From positions 1,550,001 to 1,614,000 of the forward strand of contig NZ_CP104854.1 in NCBI RefSeq assembly GCF_050916235.1: a stretch of 64,000 nucleotides of DNA. Direction: 5' to 3'. The notes below the pieces were generated by a model that was not told the DNA's origin, ran no database searches, and saw nothing but the letters and a program-made list of their open reading frames with translations. Source of the DNA: Maridesulfovibrio sp050916235 (lineage in GTDB: Bacteria; Desulfobacterota; Desulfovibrionia; Desulfovibrionales; Desulfovibrionaceae). Made by a program: the position numbers and the translations under genes. Positions 51,632 to 60,310 of the stretch are shown in pieces (position 1 is the first letter of the stretch; each line of letters begins with the position of its first letter).

Positions 51632-52543
51632 TCAATTAACCGTATAAGTCCCACCAGGCTCCACCTTGAGTACGGTTGAATTGGTTATGGTAAACCAGAG
51701 GAACTCGCTGAAACGGTTACCAAGTTCATTCTTTTCGCTGTACGTGCACCCCACCAGCCAGCCGGCATCAGTGTAGTAGCAATCCGTCGCACTTTCCATC
51801 TGCAGCGTCTCAGGGAACATGGAGTTGCCCTTCAGGTACTTTTCAACTTCCGCATATGAATTTCCGTCATCCGAAAGCTGGGGCCTGGGCCCGAACTTCT
51901 CCAGCTCCTTCATGAACTCATCGTATTTTCCTTTGTAGCGCTCGTATTTACTTTTATAGAGCTGTTCATCAGGATTAAGCTGCATAAGCTCTTCATAAAT
52001 TTCCATATTGGCCTTTATATCGTCTACCGGCAGAGCCTGAGCCTGGGCGTAAAGCTTGCGCTCCAGCTTCTTGCGCAATTTCCGGTCATACCCCTTCAAT
52101 TCCTTACGATACCTGCTGTTTTCAGGCTCAAGAGCTGCAAGCTCGGCGTAATACTTGGCCAGCTCGGAATAATTCCACTTTGAAGTTCGTTCTACCCTGT
52201 TCAACAGATCCTTCTCCGTAGCAAGATGGATCATAGCCTTCAGCTCGTCATTCATAAGATCCCGGTTCTTGTCCGCAACAGCCAAAGCCGTTTCGGCATG
52301 TCCGGTCTCAATGAGCTTCTTCATGCTTTCAATGATCCTGGCCCGCTTGGCGTTCTGTTCATCCTTCAGAATCCGCTCCTGCTCAAGGCGCTGCTGTTCG
52401 GCAACACGGGCTCTTTCAGCAGCTATGGACTGCTGGATAGAATATATACCGTAGCAGGCGGCAATGCTCAGGATTGCGGCAGCGACTACAGCAAGAACAA
52501 TCTTCCTTGATACTATAAATTCTTTGATTTGATTCATATTCAT
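51632..52543 (-). CDS. Membrane-anchored coiled-coil protein, unknown
   Basis: 303 residues from the ATG at 52543 (a second ATG lies two codons on; a TTG 15 codons upstream is possible but less likely). One transmembrane helix (IVLAVVAAAILSIAACYGIY, about 15-34) leads into a long charged helical region (IQQSIAAERARVAEQQRLEQ onward, about 36-190) with TPR-like spacing (YSELAKYYAELAALEPENSRY, ANMEIYEELMQLNPDEQLY). A C-terminal globular part (about 230-303) has CYYTDAGWLVGCTYSEKNE and may be a small beta domain. Topology suggests most of it is outside the cytoplasm. I recognise no family. Confidence 0.8.
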   Translation of the reverse strand: MNMNQIKEFIVSRKIVLAVVAAAILSIAACYGIYSIQQSIAAERARVAEQQRLEQERILKDEQNAKRARIIESMKKLIETGHAETALAVADKNRDLMNDELKAMIHLATEKDLLNRVERTSKWNYSELAKYYAELAALEPENSRYRKELKGYDRKLRKKLERKLYAQAQALPVDDIKANMEIYEELMQLNPDEQLYKSKYERYKGKYDEFMKELEKFGPRPQLSDDGNSYAEVEKYLKGNSMFPETLQMESATDCYYTDAGWLVGCTYSEKNELGNRFSEFLWFTITNSTVLKVEPGGTYTVN

Positions 52544-52670
52544 GCCCGCAAAGATACGGTCAGCTATTTTATCCGTCAACCGGGACAAACAATTTTGCGC
52601 CCTTTTTTATCTTCGCCCTAAACGATTTCATGGAGCAAACCGATAAGATACTCAAGAAGGAACAACGGTA

Positions 52671-53498
52671 ATGATAATTGACGCATCGGCAATAAAAAAT
52701 AATCTGGGAGTACCGGGATTACTGGACAACGGTTCTCCGTTTCAGGGCGGGAGCCGGACTTCCGGCGTTAGAGCGACGCGCCTGAACGTATCGGCTCCGC
52801 CTGTAAATACTGCCGACCAGTTTGCTGAAATGATCGCTCAAAAGACCGTTGCACCCGACCAGACTGGTAAAACTCAGAAGGGGGCCGAAGAAGGCGAACA
52901 GACCTCCAAGAACCCCTCTGAGCTGACCGGGGCCCTGTCCAGAGCGGCTGAATTCATTGAAGGCAAGTTCGGCAGCGAGGCCGCAACAGCCTTCAAGGGA
53001 ATAGTAATTGCCAATTCCGGGGACAGAATCACGGAAGAATCCCTGAGCAACGGACTGCTCAAGTCTGTTCAGTTCATTGACCGCAACTTCGGCTTTGCCG
53101 CCGGAGACGCGGTAATGGAACATTTCAATTCCGACCTCAACACCGCCATAAACGGCTACTTCGAAAACGGCCTTCAGGAACATTTCTTTGCAGCTGAGCC
53201 CGGCACATCAGCCAGGCTCACCATGCAGAATACCTTTGCCCAGCTTAACGAACAGTTCGGAGAAGAAACAGTCAAAAGCATAGAAAGCCTTATCGAGCAG
53301 GTTCTTAACGACGAAGGGAATTCCCTGTCCTCCCTGAAAAAAGGTCTCCAGAAAGGATTGGATGAAGCTGAAAAGACCAGTCCGGGAATAAGCGATATAG
53401 CTGGCCCCATGGCCGCCGGAGAGATAATGGACAAGCTGCAGTCCACCACCTCCGTATCCGCACCTGCTCCGGGTTCCATTCTAAACATTGCTGTCTGA
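52671..53498 (+). CDS. Conserved hypothetical protein (flagellar-hook-like or DUF5610-like layout)
   Basis: 275 residues, no signal peptide. The first 80 residues are low-complexity and polar (RTSGVRATRLNVSAPPVNTAD, QTGKTQKGAEEGEQTSKNPS). The middle (about 85-215) is helical with two similar halves, each with an FIE/FID-x-FG unit: AAEFIEGKFGSEAATAFKGIV and VQFIDRNFGFAAGDAVMEHF. The two halves suggest an internal repeat. The end is again polar. A structural or surface-appendage role is possible; I assign no function. The ATG follows AAGGAACAACGGTA. Confidence 0.75.
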   Translation: MIIDASAIKNNLGVPGLLDNGSPFQGGSRTSGVRATRLNVSAPPVNTADQFAEMIAQKTVAPDQTGKTQKGAEEGEQTSKNPSELTGALSRAAEFIEGKFGSEAATAFKGIVIANSGDRITEESLSNGLLKSVQFIDRNFGFAAGDAVMEHFNSDLNTAINGYFENGLQEHFFAAEPGTSARLTMQNTFAQLNEQFGEETVKSIESLIEQVLNDEGNSLSSLKKGLQKGLDEAEKTSPGISDIAGPMAAGEIMDKLQSTTSVSAPAPGSILNIAV

Positions 53499-53615
53499 GC
53501 AGATTCTTCCCAGCACAAATCCGGTCAGACTCTCCCTAATCTGCTGTTCAAGCGTTTCTTTTTCTGTTATGGGAAGAAATCCAGTTCAATAAGCACAAAA
53601 TAGAGGAGTATGGAT

Positions 53616-53699
53616 ATGAGCTTTTTCTGGTTTTTTCTCGGTCTGGCAATGACTATGGCTGCAATAGCTTTCATCAAAGCAGGCAGCAACGAAGATTAG
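53616..53699 (+). CDS. Very small membrane protein (27 residues)
   Basis: MSFFWFFLGLAMTMAAIAFI, then KAGSNED and a TAG at 53697-53699. The ATG at 53616 has GAGGAG eight bases upstream; another ATG six bases earlier is too close to that site. It is one hydrophobic helix with a polar tail. A good ribosome-binding site, a membrane-like sequence and a terminator just after it make this a likely real small protein. Confidence 0.7.
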   Translation: MSFFWFFLGLAMTMAAIAFIKAGSNED

Positions 53700-53736
53700 T
53701 CCGTGCTGTAACGGGGTGACCCGTACATTTTTCCTC

Positions 53737-53764
53737 AAGCCCGCATTACGCGGGCTTTTTTTAT
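53737..53764 (+). terminator. Terminator after the 27-residue membrane protein
   Basis: AAGCCCGC-ATTAC-GCGGGCTT followed by TTTTTTATAT, 37 bases past the stop. Confidence 0.9.
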
Positions 53765-53839
53765 ATTAATCCACCCGGCTTTGATGTAATCATCTCCATA
53801 CAGCATATATTAATTTTTAATCTCAACCCCCGTCGTAAC

Positions 53840-55303
53840 GTGACCAGAGAAACAATTCTTGAGCGCATAAAAGACAACGATGAATGGCTGATAATCCCCA
53901 GTGTTTTCAAAAAGGATTCCGGAGAACCTTTTTTTGAGCTGCTGCTGTCCAGACAGGAGCTGAACGATCCGGGGGCCAGATCACTCCATTTCAGAGAAAC
54001 CCGCACCGGCGGTTTTGAATATGCCTCGCGAGCCTTCATACAGGCTCACATCCAGCCCGGCGATCTTTTCATAGACGTAGGTGCCCATTTTGGACTCTAC
54101 AGCCTGACTGCGGCAATGAGATTTCCCGGACAGGTCAATGTCCTTGCGGTTGAGCCTCATCCGGCCAATGTTAAAAGAATTAAGCTTTGGGCCGACTTCA
54201 ACGGATGCCGCGAGAACATCCACATCGTCGAGTGCGCGGCCTCGGATCACAGCGGCTACAGCCTTCTGAACCAGGACTCATCAATGGGGCACAGCCTGGC
54301 CCGTCATGCAGCGCACAGTTCCGGCCGTGAACAGCTCAACATACAGCTTGAAACACTTGATAAGCTTGTGGCCCAAACACCAATGGCTGATTCAGGATGC
54401 AGGATATTTCTGAAAATCGATACCGAGGGGCATGAATTCCCCGTGCTGAAAGGCGCTCTGGGCCTGCTAAAAAGCGGGCGTGTAGCCGCCATAGTCTGGG
54501 AGAAAGGACATTTTCACGGCACGGAAGCCGGGGTAAGGGAACTGACCGGAGCCCTTGCCCTGCTGCGGGACCTCGGCTACCAGTCCTACAGATTTCCACA
54601 TGAAGACATGGGGGGACCGCTGGTTCCGTACACTCCCAGTCACGAACAGTGCAACATCATCAGCATTGACCGCTCTGTTGAAAAATTTCCGGTATACGAG
54701 CAGCCGTGGGCAGCCCATACAATTCTTCCGGCTTCCATGCGCCCGAATGTTTCCGCAGAATTCATGGCCGGATACACGGGGATGCTTATTGAGCGCAGAA
54801 CAACCGACTGCGGCCGCTGGTCCCGCTGGAACAATCTCTCCGGGGATGCGGACCTCAGAGCCGGGTTTGCGGGGGCCCTGGTCCCGGAAAAGTCCCGCGT
54901 CCTGGATGCCGGAGCCGGCCTGATGCTGCTTCGCGACTACATACCGGAAAGTTGTACCTACACTCCGCTGGACATTGTGGCCAGAAACCGCAACTGCATT
55001 GTAGCGGACCTTAATCAGGGACAATATCCGGATCAGGATTTCGATGTGGTCTGCGCCCTTTTCCTGCTTGAATATCTGCATGACGTCGGTTCATTCATGA
55101 ACTGGGCAAGGACCAAATCACGTAAGCTGGTCTTCACCTACTACCTGATGCATCCGGGAAGCGACAGCAAAGCCCGCAGGGCTTCAGGATTTTTCAACGA
55201 CTACAAACCCAATGAACTGGAAACCATGCTCCGCAAATGCGGCTGGAATATAAACTCGAAGGCAGACATAGGTCACGCACAGACCTGTTACGAATGCACC
55301 TGA
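53840..55303 (+). CDS. Fusion of FkbM-type methyltransferase and a second methyltransferase-like domain
   Basis: 487 residues. Residues about 70-260 are FkbM-like: DLFIDVGAHFGLYSLTAAMRF binds SAM, then VLAVEPHPANVKRIK and LKIDTEGHEFPVLKGAL. From about 320 there is a second, degenerate class I methyltransferase (SRVLDAGAGLMLLRDYIP, YTPLDIV, VADLNQGQYPDQDFDVVCALFLLEYLHD). FkbM enzymes O-methylate sugars or polyketides. The start is unsure: the GTG at 53840 lacks a ribosome-binding site, and the next in-frame ATG is beyond residue 90, inside the first domain, so GTG is kept. Followed after 16 bases by the exonuclease gene. Confidence 0.82.
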   Translation: MTRETILERIKDNDEWLIIPSVFKKDSGEPFFELLLSRQELNDPGARSLHFRETRTGGFEYASRAFIQAHIQPGDLFIDVGAHFGLYSLTAAMRFPGQVNVLAVEPHPANVKRIKLWADFNGCRENIHIVECAASDHSGYSLLNQDSSMGHSLARHAAHSSGREQLNIQLETLDKLVAQTPMADSGCRIFLKIDTEGHEFPVLKGALGLLKSGRVAAIVWEKGHFHGTEAGVRELTGALALLRDLGYQSYRFPHEDMGGPLVPYTPSHEQCNIISIDRSVEKFPVYEQPWAAHTILPASMRPNVSAEFMAGYTGMLIERRTTDCGRWSRWNNLSGDADLRAGFAGALVPEKSRVLDAGAGLMLLRDYIPESCTYTPLDIVARNRNCIVADLNQGQYPDQDFDVVCALFLLEYLHDVGSFMNWARTKSRKLVFTYYLMHPGSDSKARRASGFFNDYKPNELETMLRKCGWNINSKADIGHAQTCYECT

Positions 55304-55319
55304 TAAGGGGATTGGACTG

Positions 55320-56084
55320 ATGAAAATATACTCGTGGAACGTCAACGGCTACAGGGCAGTAATCAAGAAGAACTTCAACGAATGGTTTGAAAATTCCGAT
55401 GCAGATGTCGTAATGATTCAGGAAACCAAAGCCAGCCCGGAGCAGATTCCGGCCAAGCACAGGGATTTTTCAGGATATGAATCCCTCTGGAACTGGTCCA
55501 AGGTCAAAAAGGGTTATTCAGGAACGGCCTGTTTCTTTCGCCATCCGCTCGTATCGCATTCCTTCGGTCTGCCGGATGAAGCCTATCAGGGAGAGGGACG
55601 GGTGGTGCTGATGGAATACGAGCAGTTCTACCTCTTCAACATCTACTACCCCAACGGCCAGATGAGTGACGAGCGCCTTGAATACAAGATGGGTTTTTAC
55701 GACTGCTTTCTTGAATATGCCCAGGAGCTGCGCAAAAAGAAGCCCATTGTTGTCGGCGGCGATTTCAATACCGCGCACAAGGAAATAGATCTCAAAAACC
55801 CCAAGGCGAACTCGGAGCGTTCGGGATTCCTGCCTGTTGAGCGGGCCTGGATAGACAAGTTCATAGAACACGGCTACGTGGACACCTTCAGGATGTTTGA
55901 CGAAGGACCGGACAATTATTCGTGGTGGAGCTACCGTTTCAATGCCCGTAAAAACAACGCCGGTTGGCGCATAGACTACTTTTTTGTCTCCGAGGAACTG
56001 CAGAACAATGTCAAAAAGGCATGGATAGAGCCTGACGTGCTGGGCTCGGACCATTGTCCCATAGGAATAGAGCTGTCCTTCTAA
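55320..56084 (+). CDS. xth: Exodeoxyribonuclease III / AP endonuclease
   Basis: 254 residues. Starts MKIYSWNVNGYRAVIKKNF and has MIQETKASPEQIP, WSKVKKGYSGTACF, IVVGGDFNTAHKEIDLKNPK and YSWWSYRFNARKNNAGWRIDYFFVS, ending SDHCPIGIEL, covering the family's Asn, Glu, Asp and His catalytic residues. It cuts DNA at abasic sites and trims 3' ends. It starts 16 bases after the FkbM fusion, so they probably share a transcript. Confidence 0.96.
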   Translation: MKIYSWNVNGYRAVIKKNFNEWFENSDADVVMIQETKASPEQIPAKHRDFSGYESLWNWSKVKKGYSGTACFFRHPLVSHSFGLPDEAYQGEGRVVLMEYEQFYLFNIYYPNGQMSDERLEYKMGFYDCFLEYAQELRKKKPIVVGGDFNTAHKEIDLKNPKANSERSGFLPVERAWIDKFIEHGYVDTFRMFDEGPDNYSWWSYRFNARKNNAGWRIDYFFVSEELQNNVKKAWIEPDVLGSDHCPIGIELSF

Positions 56085-56132
56085 GTAATATTTCAAAATG
56101 TTACACGGTTTGAATGCAACCCAAGCCGTTTT

Positions 56133-56169
56133 ATGACCCGGTCGCAAGTCATATTTGCAGCCGGGTCAT
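56133..56169 (+). terminator. Probable terminator after xth
   Basis: ATGACCCGG and CCGGGTCAT pair with an inner GCAA/TTGC stem, followed by ATTGTTCC. It lies about 50 bases past the xth stop. Confidence 0.6.
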
Positions 56170-56308
56170 ATTGTTCCACCGGCAGTTAAAAACATATGGT
56201 CATGAATTAAAAGATAATATATACTTAGATACACGTTATAACTCTATACACGCCATGCATTGTCCATCAACAACCACAAAGACCAAGCCTTAGTTACAAG
56301 GGGTGCAC

Positions 56309-58462
56309 ATGTTCAAAAACCTGAAAATCGGAACAAAAATTGCCTTGAGCATCAGCGTCATGATGATTCTCATCTTCGTAGCATTCACAGCAGTCACTGT
56401 GAACAAGACGAGGGAATCATCCAGGACACAGGCGAAAGAACTAGCTGACGAAATGGCTGGCAGATATGGCAACCAGGTGAAAGGAACCATTGAAAAAGCC
56501 CTGGATGCATCATGGGCAGGCGCAGCAGCGATGGTCAGCATCAGCGAGTTCGGCAAGGGTATTGACAGGGAAATGGTCAACAGTTTCATTAAAGACCTGA
56601 CTGCATCTGATCCGACCTTCTTCGGTACCCAGATCGTTCTTGAACCGAACGAGCTTGATGGGCGTGACGCTGAATATAAAGGCAATAAGAAGTACGGCCC
56701 CAACGGAGAGTACGGGCAATACGGCTGGTTTGAAAACGGGCAGTGGAAGATGACAGAAATGCACCGCAACGACCCGAACAACACCAGGTCGTGGTACATG
56801 ATTCCGCGTGATACAAAGAAAGCAGTACTGACCGAGCCCTATACCACTGACATTGTTCCTGAAGTAATGGCAACTGTCAGCGTACCCATCCTCAAGAAAA
56901 ACAAATTCATAGGCGTAGTCGGCATCGATTTTGTTCTTGGCTCATTCAAGGAAATGACTGAGACTATCCGCCCCTTTGGAACCGGATATGCCTTTATTGT
57001 TTCCAACAAAGGCTACTGTGTAGCCCACCCCGATCAGGAGCTTGTCGGCAAGAACATCACCGAGGCCTTCCCTGAAAAACAGCGTGCCGCCATCAGCAAG
57101 GCAATCAAATCCGGTGAAAAATTTCAGGAGATCATGATTTCCCCCCTTGACGGCAGGGAATATTTCTTCACCTTTGAACCGATTGTAATCAGCGGAACAC
57201 CTACCCCATGGTCCATGGGGCTTGCCCTTCCCACTGACAAAATTTTTGCCGAGGCAAACAGCTTCCTCAAGCTCAGCCTGACCCTGTCGGTTATTGCTAT
57301 CCTCCTTGTTATCGGCGTGGCCTTCCTTGTAGCCCGCAGCATAGCCAAGCCCATCGAAATCATGGTTGATGGAGCACAGAAGGTTGCCAATGGCGATTTT
57401 GAAACAACAATCGATCCGAGCCTGTTCGGCGGTGAACTCAAAACCCTGAACGAAGCCCTCAGCACAATGGTGGACAACCTGGTAAAATTCATTTCCACGG
57501 CAGAAGATAAATCCAAGGAAGCCGAGCGCCAGACTGAAGCGGCCACCAAGGCCCTTGAGGATGCGAGGCAGGCCAAGGAAGAAGCCGAAAGGGCAAAATC
57601 CGAAGGTATGCTTCAGGCAGCAAGACAGCTTGAAGGAATTGTCGAGCAGGTAACATCCGCCTCAGAGGAGCTTTCCCTGCAGATTCAGGAATCGGCACGC
57701 GGTTCTGAAACCCAGCGAGAACGCACCGCTGAATCAGCGACAGCCATGGAACAGATGAATGCTTCCGTGCTGGAGGTCGCCCAGAATGCCTCGCAGGCAG
57801 CTGAAAGTGCCATGGATGCCAAGAGTAATGCTGAAAACGGAGGCCGGATTGTTGCCAACGTTGTGTCTTCCATCAATTCGGTAAACGAGGCATCCGCCAA
57901 AATGGTTTCAGGGCTGAGTGAACTGGGAACCAGAGCTGAAGGAATCTCGCAGGTAATCACCGTCATCACGGACATTGCCGACCAGACCAACCTGCTGGCG
58001 CTCAACGCTGCAATCGAAGCTGCCCGTGCAGGTGAGGCCGGTCGCGGATTTGCCGTTGTTGCTGACGAAGTACGTAAACTTGCGGAAAAAACCATGCAGG
58101 CGACTCAGGAAGTTGCACAGGCTGTTCATGCCATCCAGTCTGAAACAAGACGAAATATTGATGAAATGAACAATGCAGCCGGCATGGTTTCCAAGAGCAC
58201 CGATTATGCCAGTCAGGCCGGCAAAAGCCTTGAAACAATCGTCAATATTGTAGACTCCACAGCGGATCAGGTTCGGGCCATTGCAACTGCCAGTGAAGAA
58301 CAGTCCGCAGCCAGCGAACAGATCAACCGTGGAACCGACGAGGTAAACCGCATTGCCACGGAAACAGCAGAAGCCATGCACCAGTCCATGATAGCTGTTT
58401 CAGACCTCGCCCGTCTGGCCGGGGATCTCCAGAACCTCATTGACGATCTTAAAAACGGTTAA
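56309..58462 (+). CDS. Methyl-accepting chemotaxis protein with dCache sensor
   Basis: 717 residues from the ATG at 56309 (GGGG upstream; an in-frame GTG two codons earlier is less likely). Helix one about 10-30; periplasmic dCache_1 domain about 35-300 (YMIPRDTKKAVLTEPYT, VPILKKNKFIGVVGIDF); helix two about 308-330; HAMP about 332-385 (ARSIAKPIEIMVDGAQKVANGDF); signalling domain with the hairpin tip DQTNLLALNAAIEAARAGEA. No C-terminal methyltransferase-tethering pentapeptide is seen. It stands alone, with no chemotaxis genes nearby. dCache sensors often bind amino acids or carboxylates. Confidence 0.95.
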   Translation: MFKNLKIGTKIALSISVMMILIFVAFTAVTVNKTRESSRTQAKELADEMAGRYGNQVKGTIEKALDASWAGAAAMVSISEFGKGIDREMVNSFIKDLTASDPTFFGTQIVLEPNELDGRDAEYKGNKKYGPNGEYGQYGWFENGQWKMTEMHRNDPNNTRSWYMIPRDTKKAVLTEPYTTDIVPEVMATVSVPILKKNKFIGVVGIDFVLGSFKEMTETIRPFGTGYAFIVSNKGYCVAHPDQELVGKNITEAFPEKQRAAISKAIKSGEKFQEIMISPLDGREYFFTFEPIVISGTPTPWSMGLALPTDKIFAEANSFLKLSLTLSVIAILLVIGVAFLVARSIAKPIEIMVDGAQKVANGDFETTIDPSLFGGELKTLNEALSTMVDNLVKFISTAEDKSKEAERQTEAATKALEDARQAKEEAERAKSEGMLQAARQLEGIVEQVTSASEELSLQIQESARGSETQRERTAESATAMEQMNASVLEVAQNASQAAESAMDAKSNAENGGRIVANVVSSINSVNEASAKMVSGLSELGTRAEGISQVITVITDIADQTNLLALNAAIEAARAGEAGRGFAVVADEVRKLAEKTMQATQEVAQAVHAIQSETRRNIDEMNNAAGMVSKSTDYASQAGKSLETIVNIVDSTADQVRAIATASEEQSAASEQINRGTDEVNRIATETAEAMHQSMIAVSDLARLAGDLQNLIDDLKNG

Positions 58463-58489
58463 CAGCCTTAACAAATCAACAATAAACGC

Positions 58490-58528
58490 AATAATGCAGA
58501 CTGGTTACGGTCAGTCTGCATTATTTTT
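58490..58528 (+). terminator. Terminator after the chemoreceptor gene
   Basis: ATAATGCAGACTG and CAGTCTGCATTAT pair perfectly over 13 bases around GTTACGGT and are followed by TTTTT. Confidence 0.92.
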
Positions 58529-58614
58529 ATGCAATGCTAGTATTTTTTACTTGAAATCGATTCTCAAATTCACTATTAATCTCCTCAGGCATTCATCAAA
58601 CAGGAGGTCCCCTC

Positions 58615-58764
58615 ATGACTCAGCAGGCAAGCATATCTTCACTGAACAAAAAATCATTCCTCAAAAAGGCACTGAAAGGGTTCTGCACTCAGAAGGAGTG
58701 CACTTCCCGCAAAAATCCCCCGCTACCTATCCCCCAAAGCCGTGAAGAAGTTGACGGCAAATAG
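58615..58764 (+). CDS. Small hypothetical protein (49 residues)
   Basis: The ATG at 58615 follows CAGGAGGTCCCCTC, a very good site. The product is polar and basic: a Ser/Lys-rich helix (SLNKKSFLKKALKGF), then FCTQKECTSRKNPP with two cysteines, and a Pro-rich tail to a TAG at 58762-58764. No family known. The ribosome-binding site is the main support. Confidence 0.55.
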   Translation: MTQQASISSLNKKSFLKKALKGFCTQKECTSRKNPPLPIPQSREEVDGK

Positions 58765-58833
58765 AACCTCTACAGCGTGTATCTGAAAGATGCCCGCTGA
58801 GTGAAGGTTAACCCGACCAAAAATGGAGCAGTT

Positions 58834-59013
58834 ATGGCAGATGTAATCAGAGAAGCGGCTAGAATGCGCAGACAGTACGGCTGGAAAACATATTTGATCA
58901 AATTTAAAGACTACTATTCATACACATTTGACCCCAGCCTTTTCCCGGATTTCGAACTCCTGGGTGAAGTCGATAGTGACGGGGCAGTCATCCCATCTGC
59001 CACAGTCAGATAA
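58834..59013 (+). CDS. Small hypothetical protein (59 residues)
   Basis: The ATG at 58834 has GGAG five bases upstream; a GTG at 58801 would add 11 residues but lacks a site. MADVIREAARMRRQYGWKTY is a likely basic helix, followed by FKDYYSYTFDPSLFPDFELL. It lies 69 bases after the 49-residue gene and may be co-transcribed. No family recognised. Confidence 0.55.
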   Translation: MADVIREAARMRRQYGWKTYLIKFKDYYSYTFDPSLFPDFELLGEVDSDGAVIPSATVR

Positions 59014-59061
59014 CCTGACCGACAACTCTCCCCAGGACAGGTTTCTCCAAAACTTCACCCA

Positions 59062-59092
59062 CCGGCCCCGCAGGATACCATCCCGGGGCCGG
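59062..59092. terminator. Hairpin between convergent small genes
   Basis: CCGGCCCCG and CGGGGCCGG pair perfectly over 9 bases, with ACAAATTTCC following. It lies between the genes ending at 59013 and 59106. Confidence 0.6.
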
Positions 59093-59105
59093 ACAAATTT
59101 CCCGA

Positions 59106-59276
59106 TCAATCCTTTTCCGCTACAGCCTTCACAGTCCTTTCTGACACAGCCTCAAATTTTGCCAAAAGTTCCCGTGGGATATCGTTCCCTGACAACTGCT
59201 CGCGCAACAGGTCTTCAGTCAGCCCTGCTGCAGCGGCCATCTCCAGTATTTCCGGTGAAAGTTCCAATTCGTTCAT
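59106..59276 (-). CDS. Possible small helical protein (56 residues)
   Basis: MNELELSPEILEMAAAAGLT, then helical EDLLREQLSGNDIPRELL and a tail ERTVKAVAEKD. The composition is convincingly protein-like and acidic. The ATG at 59276 has only a weak site (GATGGCGCT), and the frame stays open upstream, so the start and the gene itself are not certain. No family recognised. Confidence 0.45.
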   Translation of the reverse strand: MNELELSPEILEMAAAAGLTEDLLREQLSGNDIPRELLAKFEAVSERTVKAVAEKD

Positions 59277-59488
59277 AGCGCCATCGTACTTACGCCTGCC
59301 TGCTTTTGCAAAACAATTACCCACAATTCGTTCAGGAATAACCGCAGCAGACAAGGAATATCTTCTGTAAGAAATCATTGTGCTTGCAAAAAAACACTCA
59401 AATGACACTGGACAACTGCCGATGTTCTTTCTATGACGCTTCATCGGCAAAACCACTTTCCAACAGCATAAAATTTCCGGAGCAGGGA

Positions 59489-60229
59489 ATGCTTAGCAAT
59501 CTCAATATCGTTTTATTCGGCACAAAATTTCCTGAAAACGTAGGTTCTTCCGCTCGGGCCATGACCAACATGGGTTGCAGCCACCTTACGCTCGTAAGCC
59601 CGTATTCATGGGACATGGACAAAGCCTTTCCCCTTGCCACGGCAAAGGGGCGCGACATTGTGGAGCGGGCCACAATCTCCGATGACCTCGCAGAAGCCCT
59701 CAAGGGACAGACCCGGGTATACGGGACCACCGCCCGCACCGGCGGATGGCGCAAGGGAGTCATGACTCCTTCCACCGCCGCCCCGCTCATTGTCGAGCAG
59801 TTGCGTGCCGGGGAAAAGGTCTCCGTTGTATTCGGCCCGGAGGACCGCGGACTGACCAACGATGAAACCCAGCTCTGTTCCCGCCTTATCAATATACCCA
59901 CCAGCAGGGACAACAGCTCCCTGAACCTTTCTCAAGCCGTATTGATAATACTTTACGAGTGTTTTAAAAATGCTCTCGACAAACCTTACACCCCTTCAGG
60001 TCCTCCGGACGAACGGACAACCTCATTTGAAGAACAGGAAATTCTGGCGACCAATCTGCAGGAGACGCTACTTGCAATCGATTTTTTAAAGGCGGACAAC
60101 CCGGATTACTGGATGATGCCGGTCAGACGCTTCATGTCCAGAATTGACATCAAACGCAACGAGTTCAACCTGCTCATGGGAATCTGCAGGCAGATCAAAT
60201 GGATAGCCGGACAGACCGGAAGAAAATAA
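59489..60229 (+). CDS. TrmJ-like SPOUT RNA methyltransferase
   Basis: 246 residues from the ATG at 59489 (GGAGCAGGGA just upstream); a longer upstream frame overlaps the small leftward gene and is not needed. SPOUT marks: FPENVGSSARAMTNMGCSHLTLVSP (about 12-36), VFGPEDRGLTNDETQLCSRLINIPT (about 118-142) and the knot NSSLNLSQAVLIILYE (about 146-161). TrmJ 2'-O-methylates position 32 of some tRNAs. The C-terminal 70 residues form the usual helical tail. Confidence 0.9.
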   Translation: MLSNLNIVLFGTKFPENVGSSARAMTNMGCSHLTLVSPYSWDMDKAFPLATAKGRDIVERATISDDLAEALKGQTRVYGTTARTGGWRKGVMTPSTAAPLIVEQLRAGEKVSVVFGPEDRGLTNDETQLCSRLINIPTSRDNSSLNLSQAVLIILYECFKNALDKPYTPSGPPDERTTSFEEQEILATNLQETLLAIDFLKADNPDYWMMPVRRFMSRIDIKRNEFNLLMGICRQIKWIAGQTGRK

Positions 60230-60310
60230 TCATTTTTATCGAACTCCCTTCTCAACCGAAATAAATGAATATAGTATAAGAGCACACTTCCCATACATGC
60301 GGAGCTGAAA

